DNA of 64,000 nt from Hymenobacter latericoloratus (GTDB taxonomy: Bacteria > Bacteroidota > Bacteroidia > Cytophagales > Hymenobacteraceae): the NCBI RefSeq assembly GCF_014199535.1, contig NZ_JACHNV010000002.1:930001-994000 (forward strand), read 5' to 3'. The first letter of the stretch is position 1; every line of letters begins with the position of its first letter. The position numbers and the translations under genes are program-made. The notes under the pieces were generated by a model. That model searched no databases, was not told where the DNA came from, and was given only the letters and a program-made list of their open reading frames with translations. Below are positions 24,710 through 32,383 of the stretch, piece after piece.

Positions 24710-26037
24710 TACAAGCCGTGGGCTTCCTGCATGGATTCGCGGCAGGCCGTGAGGTAGTGGTCCACCAGGTCGTCGGTGATGGCCGTGCTCACGAACAGGG
24801 CCTCGTACTGAGCCGGCGCCAGGTAGATGCCCCGGTGCAGCATGGCCCGGAAGTAGCGGCCAAAAGCTTCCGTATCAGAAGTTTTGGCTGACTCCAGATC
24901 GGTAACGGGTTGGCTGGTAAAGAACACGCTGAACATAGAGCCCACCTGATTTACGGTGTAGTTCAGGCCCAGTTCCTGGCAAATCTGGCGGGTGCCGTCG
25001 GCAATGCGGGTAGTAATGCGGTTGAGCTCGTCGTAGAGTTCGGGGTGCTCGTTGAGGTAGGAAAGCTGGGCGATGCCCGCGGCCGTGGCAATGGGGTTGC
25101 CCGAAAGCGTGCCCGCCTGGTACACCTTGCCGGCGGGGGCCACGTTGTCCATAATGTCCTGGCGGCCGCCGTACGCGCCCACCGGCATGCCACCCCCAAT
25201 GATTTTGCCGAGCGTCGTCAGGTCCGGGGTGATGCCGTAGAGCTCCTGGGCACCACCGCGTGCTAGCCGGAAGCCGGTCATCACCTCATCAAAAATCAGC
25301 ACGATGCCGTGGCGGGTGCACAACTCGCGCAGGCCCTGCAGGTAGCCCGGCTGGGGCGCTACCAGGCCCATGTTGCCCACCACCGGCTCCAGAATCAGGG
25401 CGGCTACTTGGCCTTCGTTGGCCGAAATAACCGCTTCCACGGCGGCCAGGTCGTTGTAGGGGACCGTGAGCGTATCCTGGGCCACGCCCTGGGTAACGCC
25501 CGGCGAATCGGGGGCGCCCAGGGTGAGGGCCCCGGAGCCGGCCGCAATCAGGAAGGAGTCGCCGTGGCCGTGGTAGCAGCCCTCGAACTTGATGATTTTG
25601 TCGCGGCCCGTGAAGCCCCGCGCCACCCGGATGGCCGACATCGTAGCCTCGGTGCCGGAGTTGACCAGGCGTACTTTCTCGATGCTGGGCACCATCTGCT
25701 TGATGAGCTCGGCCATTTCCACCTCGCGGCGCGTGGGGGCTCCAAATGAGAGGGAGCCCTGCACGGCTTGCTGCACGGCCTCCAGCACCAGCTCCGGGGC
25801 GTGGCCCAGAATCATGGGGCCCCAGGAGTTAATAAAATCAAGGTAGCGATTCCCGTCCACGTCGGTCAGCCAGGCGCCCTTGGCCGACTGCATGAACACG
25901 GGGTGGCCGCCCACGGCCCGGAACGCGCGCACCGGCGAGTTTACCCCGCCCGGAATGTGGTTTTTGGCGCGGGTAAACAGAGCATCACTCGTGCTTAGGT
26001 GCAACTCGGGGGTAGTAGTGAGGTTGGAAGATTCCAT
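24709..26037 (-). CDS. hemL: Glutamate-1-semialdehyde 2,1-aminomutase
   Basis: 442 residues from the ATG complementary to 26035-26037 (MESSNLTTTPELHLSTSDALF). PLP enzyme that makes 5-aminolevulinate for tetrapyrroles. NHIPGGVNSPVRAF and SWGPMILGHA are family hallmarks; Schiff-base Lys278 in TTLGKIIGGGMPVGAYGG; Asp in FDEVMTGFR; substrate loop AGTLSGNPIA. A longer frame to 26127 adds 30 unlikely residues. Supplies precursors for the siroheme used by sulfite reductase at 59.7 kb, though not in the same operon. Confidence 0.96.
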   Translation of the reverse strand: MESSNLTTTPELHLSTSDALFTRAKNHIPGGVNSPVRAFRAVGGHPVFMQSAKGAWLTDVDGNRYLDFINSWGPMILGHAPELVLEAVQQAVQGSLSFGAPTRREVEMAELIKQMVPSIEKVRLVNSGTEATMSAIRVARGFTGRDKIIKFEGCYHGHGDSFLIAAGSGALTLGAPDSPGVTQGVAQDTLTVPYNDLAAVEAVISANEGQVAALILEPVVGNMGLVAPQPGYLQGLRELCTRHGIVLIFDEVMTGFRLARGGAQELYGITPDLTTLGKIIGGGMPVGAYGGRQDIMDNVAPAGKVYQAGTLSGNPIATAAGIAQLSYLNEHPELYDELNRITTRIADGTRQICQELGLNYTVNQVGSMFSVFFTSQPVTDLESAKTSDTEAFGRYFRAMLHRGIYLAPAQYEALFVSTAITDDLVDHYLTACRESMQEAHGL

Positions 26038-26153
26038 AAGTGGGGATGTAGCGCGAAGCGCCTGCTTCGTGAGTCGTGGATGATGCTGGATAAACGGCCC
26101 CGGTAGCTGCCCCGTGCCGGGGCACAACAGCAGCTTGAGACCAGAAGGTAAAC

Positions 26154-28145
26154 CTAACGGATGCCGACAGGGTTCAGCACTTCTACCTCCAGGCGCTCCA
26201 ATTTGGTCAGGGGCACGTACTGGTTGTCGTGGCTGCCGCCGGGGTAGCCGATGCCCTGGAATACGGTGCCCGAAACCGGGCCACCGGTGGCCAGCGGCTG
26301 CTGGAAGGCCGGGCCGTGCTGGTGAAGCTGACTGGCGAAGTAATACAGCAGCTCGAAGCCGGACAAGGCAAACACCGAAGGCGGCAGGTTCTGGCGCTGG
26401 GTGTAAAGCTGGCGCACCCGGCGCGCGCCGGGGCTGGTGCGGTCCACAAACTTGGGGTGCACGAAGTACACGTCGCGGGCATCCAGCTGGCCCAGACCAA
26501 TGCGGTTATTTTCCAGCCAGGAAGCGTACGTAATAAGGGGGGTGCGGGCATCCTGGGCTTTCAGTACCCCGAGGGTGTAGGGGCCGGCCTTTTTGGCGTC
26601 GGAAGCAACCACCAGGTGGCCCACCGTTTTCAGATCAACGCCCGCAAAGCCGCTGGCCAGGGATTCTTCCACGTCGGAGTTGATGCGGCGCAGCTGCAGC
26701 ACGCGCCCGCCCAGCGCCTCGTAGGCCTGTTTGTAGGCTTGCCCGAACGCGGCCTCGTCCTTGCTGTCTTCGTAGAGCACCACGGCCGTGCGCGCCCCGC
26801 CCAGGCGGGTAAAAGCAAACTGGGCCGCCAGCCGGGCCTGCGTAGCCGTGCTGGGCTCAAAGAGGTAGTGCCAGGGGTTATCCAGCACCAGGTCGCCGTC
26901 CTGGGAGAGGGGGTTAACCACCACAATCTGCTTTTGCTGGGCGTAGCGGGCCAGAATCTTGCTGCCCGATTTATACACCGGCCCGATAAGCATATCCATG
27001 CCCGCCAGTTCCGGCAGGGTCAGCACCTGCTTCAGCTGCAGGGTATCGGCGCCGGTATCATAGGCGAACAGCTGCACGGGCCGGCCCTCACGCTGCAAGG
27101 AATCCTGGGCCAGGCGCATGCCGGCGTACAGGTCCGTTACAAACTGGTTTTTGCGCCGCGTTTCCCAGCTGGGGTCGTCAAACTCGAAGGGCAGCAGCAC
27201 CCCAATGTTGTAGGTGCTCTTCTTCTGGGCCCGGGGGCGGGGCGTGTAGCGGGTACGGTCGAGGGTAAACTGGGCAATGAGTTGGTCGAGCTGGGGCTTG
27301 TCGGCCTCAGTGTACCACCCCCCGTTGGCAAGCTTATCGGCGTAGGCACGGGCCAGCGCAGCATCCTGAGGGTAGGCTTTTAGCAGCGTCTGGAAGGTAG
27401 CCTTGTCCTTGACGCGGGGCAGATAGACGGCCTTCATGTTCTCGCGCTCCGTCGTCAGCTGGTCGGGCGGAAGCTGGCTCAGCACGCGCAGGGCGTTGTC
27501 GAAGTCGCCCTGTTCGAAGGACACCTGACCTTGTAGAAAGAAGGCCTCGGGCAGGTTGGGCCACCGGGAGTACTCGGTGCGCAGCAGGTTCAGCATCTGC
27601 TCGGCTTCGGCCCATTTTTTAGCCCGGCTAGCCGCCACGGCGTAGAGGTAGGCCGCTTCCGGGGCCCGCTGAAACTGGCTGCCGGGGGCCGTAATGGGCT
27701 GCAGCTCCTGCAGGGCCAGCTCGTAGCGGGTTTGGTCGAGCAGGGTTTTGCCGTTGCGGTAGCGGGTGGCCGGGTCGGCGGAGCCCAGGTTGGCCGGTAA
27801 AGGTGGTCCCGTGGGGGCGGCCGGTTTCGGCGTGGCAACGGGGGTAGCCGGCCTGGCCGTGGTGGCCGGTTTGGTCGCGGCCGGTGCAGCCGGTTTGGCC
27901 GCTGGCTTGGCGGTGGTGGCCGGTTTAGCCGCGCCCGGTTTAGCAACCGCACCCTGACCGGGTTTGGCGGAGCCAGCTGGGGTAGCAGAAGCCGGGCGGG
28001 TAGTAGGCGCCGGAGCAGAGGGTTTGCCGGTAGCAGCAGGGGTAGGGGCCGGCTTCTTGGCGGGAGCCTGCTGGGCCCCCACGGGCCCCGACCAGGCAAG
28101 GCCGCCGCAGAGCACGGCAGCAGACAGGAGAGAGTAAAGCCTCAT
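26154..28145 (-). CDS. Secreted TPR plus periplasmic-binding-fold protein (LppC/LivK-like)
   Basis: 663 residues. Signal peptide to about residue 25 (GLAWSGPVGAQQ). Residues 28-115 are a low-complexity Pro/Ala/Thr/Lys stretch with repeated KPA, TAKPA and TKPATTA-like units. Then helical TPR-like repeats about 120-290 (ATRYRNGKTLLDQTRYELAL, SFEQGDFDNALRVL), and a type-1 periplasmic-binding domain 300-660 (YNIGVLLPFE, DMLIGPVYKSGSKI, VVNPLSQDGD, FALSGFELLYY). The arrangement resembles LpoA-type activators of penicillin-binding proteins, but ligand or partner is unproven. The repeat region may vary in length between strains. Confidence 0.8.
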   Translation of the reverse strand: MRLYSLLSAAVLCGGLAWSGPVGAQQAPAKKPAPTPAATGKPSAPAPTTRPASATPAGSAKPGQGAVAKPGAAKPATTAKPAAKPAAPAATKPATTARPATPVATPKPAAPTGPPLPANLGSADPATRYRNGKTLLDQTRYELALQELQPITAPGSQFQRAPEAAYLYAVAASRAKKWAEAEQMLNLLRTEYSRWPNLPEAFFLQGQVSFEQGDFDNALRVLSQLPPDQLTTERENMKAVYLPRVKDKATFQTLLKAYPQDAALARAYADKLANGGWYTEADKPQLDQLIAQFTLDRTRYTPRPRAQKKSTYNIGVLLPFEFDDPSWETRRKNQFVTDLYAGMRLAQDSLQREGRPVQLFAYDTGADTLQLKQVLTLPELAGMDMLIGPVYKSGSKILARYAQQKQIVVVNPLSQDGDLVLDNPWHYLFEPSTATQARLAAQFAFTRLGGARTAVVLYEDSKDEAAFGQAYKQAYEALGGRVLQLRRINSDVEESLASGFAGVDLKTVGHLVVASDAKKAGPYTLGVLKAQDARTPLITYASWLENNRIGLGQLDARDVYFVHPKFVDRTSPGARRVRQLYTQRQNLPPSVFALSGFELLYYFASQLHQHGPAFQQPLATGGPVSGTVFQGIGYPGGSHDNQYVPLTKLERLEVEVLNPVGIR

Positions 28146-28290
28146 ACGTGAGGAGCCAAATCAGGTAGGCAGGAGGAACCACGAGTTGCAACGCCGCAAC
28201 TCGCCGGGCAAAGGTACGCAGATACGCCGGGGAAGATGTACCAAGGGCTGGAAAGCGGAAAAAGCGACCGATCCGCGCATTTTTAATCGA

Positions 28291-28349
28291 AACTTAAGCT
28301 CCATTTAATTTGGTCTTAAGTTCAGCAGTAGGAGCAATACCTACCTTTG
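28291..28349 (+). promoter_or_regulatory. Palindromic operator and -7 box of the TetR-led export operon
   Basis: AACTTAAG (28291-28298) and CTTAAGTT (28315-28322) are perfect inverted half-sites 24 bases apart centre to centre. TACCTTTG (28342-28349) is a full -7 box, with its -33 region next to the right half-site. A repressor bound here would block the promoter, so autoregulation by the TetR protein is plausible. The remaining upstream gap from 28146 shows no gene. Confidence 0.55.
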
Positions 28350-28416
28350 CAGTGTAGAATCCGCCGCCAGCAAAACGGGACTCAACTGGTCCTGAGTGGC
28401 TGAATACTACCCTTAC

Positions 28417-28479
28417 ATGAAAGTAATACTATCAACGGCAATAGTAGCTTCCCTTTGGGCCAACTGCCTACCTGTATGA
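28417..28479 (+). CDS. Putative 20-residue leader peptide overlapping the TetR start
   Basis: ATG at 28417 opens the frame MKVILSTAIVASLWANCLPV and stops with TGA at 28477-28479. The stop overlaps the TetR start codon in the classic ATGA coupling arrangement. It begins about 60 bases after the predicted transcription start. The peptide is hydrophobic and signal-like. It might couple translation of the regulator or be chance; there is no independent support. Confidence 0.35.
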   Translation: MKVILSTAIVASLWANCLPV

Positions 28480-29162
28480 GTACCTCGCTGCGCATAGAAG
28501 TAAACTGCAGACTGTACCTGCGCGACCCCCAGGAAACGGAACTGGGGCGTCGGCTGATAGCGGAAAGCGTCCGGCTGATTGACGAAATCGGGCTGGAGCA
28601 GTTTACCTTCCGCAAGCTGGCCCAGCGCATGCAGTCCACGGAAGCCTCCTTGTACCGCTACTTCGAAAACAAGCATCGGCTGCTAGGCTACCTGGTGTCG
28701 TGGTACTGGGCCTGGCTGCGGTTTCAGATCCGGTTTCACACCCACAACGTACCGGCTGCCGCCCGGCGCCTGCGCCTGATTCTGGAAATTCTGACCCGCG
28801 CCCACCGCGACGACCCCACCACCACCGAGCTCGACGAGGCTGCCCTCTACCGCATCGTGGTCCGGGAGTCCTCGAAGGCTTACCTCACCCACGAGGTGGA
28901 TGAAGACAACCAGGCCGGGCTGTTCCGGGAGTACAAGTACCTGGTGGCCGATATTGCCCGCGTGGTGCAGGAGCTGAGTCCCGCCTACGCCTACCCCCAC
29001 GCCCTGATCAGTACCGTGGTGGAAGCCGCCCAGAAGCAGCTCTTCTTCGCCCGGCACCTGCCCTCCCTGACTGATACCTCGCCCGACGCTACCGAGCAGT
29101 GTATTTACTGCTTTCTGGAAGGACTGCTGTTCGGGGCGCTGCACCCGCCGGAGCCGGCCTGA
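28476..29162 (+). CDS. TetR/AcrR-family transcriptional regulator
   Basis: 228 residues from the ATG at 28476 (MSTSLRIEVNCRLYLRDPQET). N-terminal helix-turn-helix: LIAESVRLIDEIGLEQFTFRKLAQRMQSTEASLYRYFENKHRLLGYL (shown here as FTFRKLAQRMQ and TEASLYRYFENKHRL). The C-terminal ligand domain is unlike well-studied drug regulators. First gene of the export operon; the ABC transporter gene follows after about 50 bases. Likely represses its own operon through the 28291-28322 palindrome. Confidence 0.88.
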   Translation: MSTSLRIEVNCRLYLRDPQETELGRRLIAESVRLIDEIGLEQFTFRKLAQRMQSTEASLYRYFENKHRLLGYLVSWYWAWLRFQIRFHTHNVPAAARRLRLILEILTRAHRDDPTTTELDEAALYRIVVRESSKAYLTHEVDEDNQAGLFREYKYLVADIARVVQELSPAYAYPHALISTVVEAAQKQLFFARHLPSLTDTSPDATEQCIYCFLEGLLFGALHPPEPA

Positions 29163-29212
29163 CCCGCTTCGGTTCCTACCTCCTCCTTGCACCTCAACCC
29201 TTTTTTGCATTC

Positions 29213-30940
29213 ATGGCCGATCATTCTGAATCTACGCTTACGCCGGGCCAGCGCCTGCTGCGCCTGGTGTCTGCCGAGCGCCGCGACATTGTTTACCTCT
29301 ACGTGTACGCGGCCCTGGCGGGCCTCATCAGCCTCACCCTGCCCCTGGGCGTGCAGTCGGTAATTGGGTTTGTGAGCAGCGGCGACGTGAGCACCTCCCT
29401 GGTGGTGCTCATCGGCTTTATCGTGTTTGGTACGTTTGTGGTGGGGGCTCTGCAGGTGATGCAGCTCCACTTGGTCGAGTACATTCAGCAGCGCCTGTTC
29501 GCCCGCATCAGCTTCGATTTTGCCGTGCGCCTGCCCCGGGTCCGCACCGAGTCGTTGAACGGCCAGTATCTGCCGGAGCTGGTCAACCGCCTGCTCGACA
29601 CGCCCACCCTGCAGAAAGGCCTCTCCACGCTGCTGGTAGAGTTTACGGCCGCCGCCATCCAGATTCTGTTCGGCCTGATTCTGCTTTCCCTCTACCACTA
29701 CGTCTTCATCGCCTTCGGGCTGCTGCTGATTTTCCTGCTGGCCCTGATGGTGCGCTTCACCGGCCCCAACGGCCTGGAGTCCAGCCTGACGGAGTCGAAG
29801 TATAAGTATCGGGTGGTGGCCTGGCTGGAAGACGTGGCCCGCACGGTGCACACCTTCCGGCACGCCCCGCGCCAGCAGATGGCCATTAGCCGCACCGATA
29901 AGCTGGTGGAAGGCTACCTGACGGCCCGCCAGACCCACTTCCGGGTGCTGGTGACTCAGTTCTGGGGTTTCGTGGCCTTCAAAACCCTCATTACGGCCGC
30001 CCTGCTGATTCTGGGCTGCTGGCTGCTGATCAGCAAGCAAATCAACATTGGGCAGTTTGTGGCTGCTGAAATTGTGATTATTCTGACCATTTCGGCCGTG
30101 GAAAAAGTGCTGCTGAAGCTGGACGTGGTGTACGACGCCCTGACCTCGCTCGACAAAATCGGGCACGTACTGGATTTGCCGGCCTTGCCCGCCCGCCAGG
30201 GGGTAGCCCTGCCCCTGTCTGATACTCGTGTGGGGCTGCGCGTGGAAGTGCGCCACCTGTCCTACAGCTACCCCGGCAGCACCAAGCAACCCATTCAGGA
30301 GGTGACCCTGAGCCTGGAGCCGGGGCAGCACCTGGGCCTGGCCGGCTTCGATGGCTCGGGCAAAACCACCCTGCTGCGTATTATGGCCGGCTTGCTCGAT
30401 GACTACACGGGCGTCATTGCCTACGACGGCCTGCCCCTGCAGGACATTTCCAGCGAGGCCCTGGGCCTGCACGTCGGCGACAATATCTCCCACCAGCATC
30501 TGTTTGAGGGCACCCTGCTGCAGAACGTGACCCTCGACCAGGCCAGCATCAGCCCCGAGGACGTGGCCTGGGCCCTGGAGCTGGTGGGCCTGCGCGACGC
30601 CCTCTACACCCGCTCCCAGGGCCTGAACTCACACATCGGCATTGGCACGCCGCTCTCCGACAGTGTGCGCCAGAAGCTGCTGCTGGCCCGCGCTCTGGTG
30701 CGCCGCCCCCGCCTGCTGCTGCTCGATACCTTCCTGCCCGGCGTGGAACCCGGCGAGCGGCTACGCACCCTGGCCCGCCTCCTCGACCCGGTGCACCCCT
30801 GGACGGTGGTAGTGGCCTCCAACGACGTGCGGGCCCTGCAGCTGTGCCCCCGCCTGGCCGTACTGCGCGAAGGCCGCCTGGTAGCCGAGGGTCCGTTTGC
30901 TACCCTTTCGCAACACTCCGATTTGCAGGAGCTGATTTAA
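29213..30940 (+). CDS. ABC exporter with a degenerate ATPase domain
   Basis: 575 residues from the ATG at 29213 (MADHSESTLTPGQ). Six-helix exporter membrane domain to about 315, then an NBD. Walker A is intact (GFDGSGKTTLL), but three catalytic elements are altered: the signature is PLSDSVRQK instead of LSGGQ; Walker B ends LLLLDTF, without the catalytic Glu; the switch region reads VVASNDVRAL, with Asn where His is normal. It is followed by HlyD and TolC genes, the layout of a type I-like export system. No peptidase domain. It may be a slow or regulatory ATPase, or a lipid/peptide exporter of unusual mechanism. Confidence 0.88.
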   Translation: MADHSESTLTPGQRLLRLVSAERRDIVYLYVYAALAGLISLTLPLGVQSVIGFVSSGDVSTSLVVLIGFIVFGTFVVGALQVMQLHLVEYIQQRLFARISFDFAVRLPRVRTESLNGQYLPELVNRLLDTPTLQKGLSTLLVEFTAAAIQILFGLILLSLYHYVFIAFGLLLIFLLALMVRFTGPNGLESSLTESKYKYRVVAWLEDVARTVHTFRHAPRQQMAISRTDKLVEGYLTARQTHFRVLVTQFWGFVAFKTLITAALLILGCWLLISKQINIGQFVAAEIVIILTISAVEKVLLKLDVVYDALTSLDKIGHVLDLPALPARQGVALPLSDTRVGLRVEVRHLSYSYPGSTKQPIQEVTLSLEPGQHLGLAGFDGSGKTTLLRIMAGLLDDYTGVIAYDGLPLQDISSEALGLHVGDNISHQHLFEGTLLQNVTLDQASISPEDVAWALELVGLRDALYTRSQGLNSHIGIGTPLSDSVRQKLLLARALVRRPRLLLLDTFLPGVEPGERLRTLARLLDPVHPWTVVVASNDVRALQLCPRLAVLREGRLVAEGPFATLSQHSDLQELI

Positions 30941-30982
30941 GCGCCGCGTCTCACTCCCCCCGACTTCTCAGCACCCTTTGCT

Positions 30983-32383
30983 ATGCCTTTTGCTGAACAT
31001 CCGCTCGAAGAAACCAACCCCCTGACGGCGCAGTTTAACTCGTTTAAGCGCGTCCAGACGCCCAGCACCGGCCGCACCCTGGCCCGCTGGCTGGGCGGGC
31101 TGTTCGTCCTGCTTTTCCTGGCCGGCTTCCTGCCCTGGACCCAGAACATCCGCTCTACCGGCCGCCTCACCACCCTGCGCCCCCAGGACCGCCCCCAAAC
31201 CGTGCCCAGCACCATTGCCGGCCGTATTCAGCAGTGGCGGGTGCGCGAGGGCCAGCAGGTGAAAAAGGGCGACACGCTGGTTGAAATTGCCGAAATCAAG
31301 GAAAAATACTTTGACCCCGAGCTGCTGCAGCGCACCCGCGAGCAGCTGGAAGCCAAAATTGCGGCCCTGGAGGAAAACCGGGGTAAAACCGCAGCCTTGG
31401 GCATTCAGCAGGAAGCCCTACGCCAAGGCTTGAGCGTAAGCCTCGACAAGGCCCGCAACAAAGTAGCCCAGACCCGGCTGAAGGTGAACTCCGACGAGGC
31501 TGAGCTGCGCGCCGCCAACAACGACTTCGACATTGCCCGCCAGCAGCTGCAGCGCCAGGAAGCGCTGTATCAGCAGGGCCTCAAGAGCCTCACCGAGCTG
31601 GAGCAGCGCCGCCTGAAGTTTCAGGAAAGCACCGCCAAGCGCCAGGCCGTGGAAAACAAGCTGGGCGCCTCCCGCCAGGAGCTGGTGAACGCCCAGCTGG
31701 AGCTCTCCTCGCTGCAGGCCGAGTACCAGGACAAGCTGGCCAAGTCGGAATCGGACCGCCGCTCGGCCGTGGCGTATCAGTTTGATTCCGAGGGGCAGAT
31801 TGCCAAACTGCGCAACGAGCTGGCCAACCTCAGCATCCGCTCGGGCTACTACCACATCACAGCCCCCCAGGATGGCTACGTGGTGCGGGCCCTGAAAGAA
31901 GGCCTGGGCGAAATTGTGAAGGAAGGGGAGGCCGTGGTGACGGTAATGCCCAACACCCCGGCCCTGGCCGCCGAGCTGTACGTGCAGCCCATGGACATTC
32001 CGCTGCTGAGCGTGGGCCGCAAGGTGCGCCTGCAGTTTGATGGCTGGCCTGCCCTGGTATTCAGCGGCTGGCCCGGCACCAGCTTCGGCACGTTCGGGGG
32101 CCGCGTGGCCGTCATCGATAACATTGACTCCCAGGGGCAGTACCGCATTCTGGTTACCCCCGACCCCGGGCTGGAGCCCTGGCCCAAACCCCTGCGGGTG
32201 GGCTCCGGGGTGTACGGCTGGGCTCTGCTGGACGATGTGCCCATCTGGTACGAGCTCTGGCGCCAGCTCAACGGCTTCCCGCCCAACTTCGTGGGGTTGC
32301 CCACTGATAGCGGTAAGGGCGGAAAAGAAGCCAAGAAAGCCGATAAAACTGCCGACAGCGGCGGAGAGGAGGAAGCCAAATGA
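30983..32383 (+). CDS. HlyD-family membrane fusion protein
   Basis: 466 residues. Cytoplasmic N-terminus, one membrane helix about 38-55 (WLGGLFVLLFLAGFLPW), lipoyl-like half IAGRIQQWRVREGQQVKKGDTLVEI, long coiled-coil hairpin about 110-270, second half ITAPQDGYVVRALKEGLGEIVKEGE, and a beta-barrel domain. The C-terminus is Lys/Glu-rich (GGKEAKKADKTADSGGEEEAK). Bridges the inner-membrane ABC protein to the TolC-like channel. Its stop codon is fused to the start of a 4 x 7-base micro-array and overlaps the next frame. Confidence 0.92.
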   Translation: MPFAEHPLEETNPLTAQFNSFKRVQTPSTGRTLARWLGGLFVLLFLAGFLPWTQNIRSTGRLTTLRPQDRPQTVPSTIAGRIQQWRVREGQQVKKGDTLVEIAEIKEKYFDPELLQRTREQLEAKIAALEENRGKTAALGIQQEALRQGLSVSLDKARNKVAQTRLKVNSDEAELRAANNDFDIARQQLQRQEALYQQGLKSLTELEQRRLKFQESTAKRQAVENKLGASRQELVNAQLELSSLQAEYQDKLAKSESDRRSAVAYQFDSEGQIAKLRNELANLSIRSGYYHITAPQDGYVVRALKEGLGEIVKEGEAVVTVMPNTPALAAELYVQPMDIPLLSVGRKVRLQFDGWPALVFSGWPGTSFGTFGGRVAVIDNIDSQGQYRILVTPDPGLEPWPKPLRVGSGVYGWALLDDVPIWYELWRQLNGFPPNFVGLPTDSGKGGKEAKKADKTADSGGEEEAK

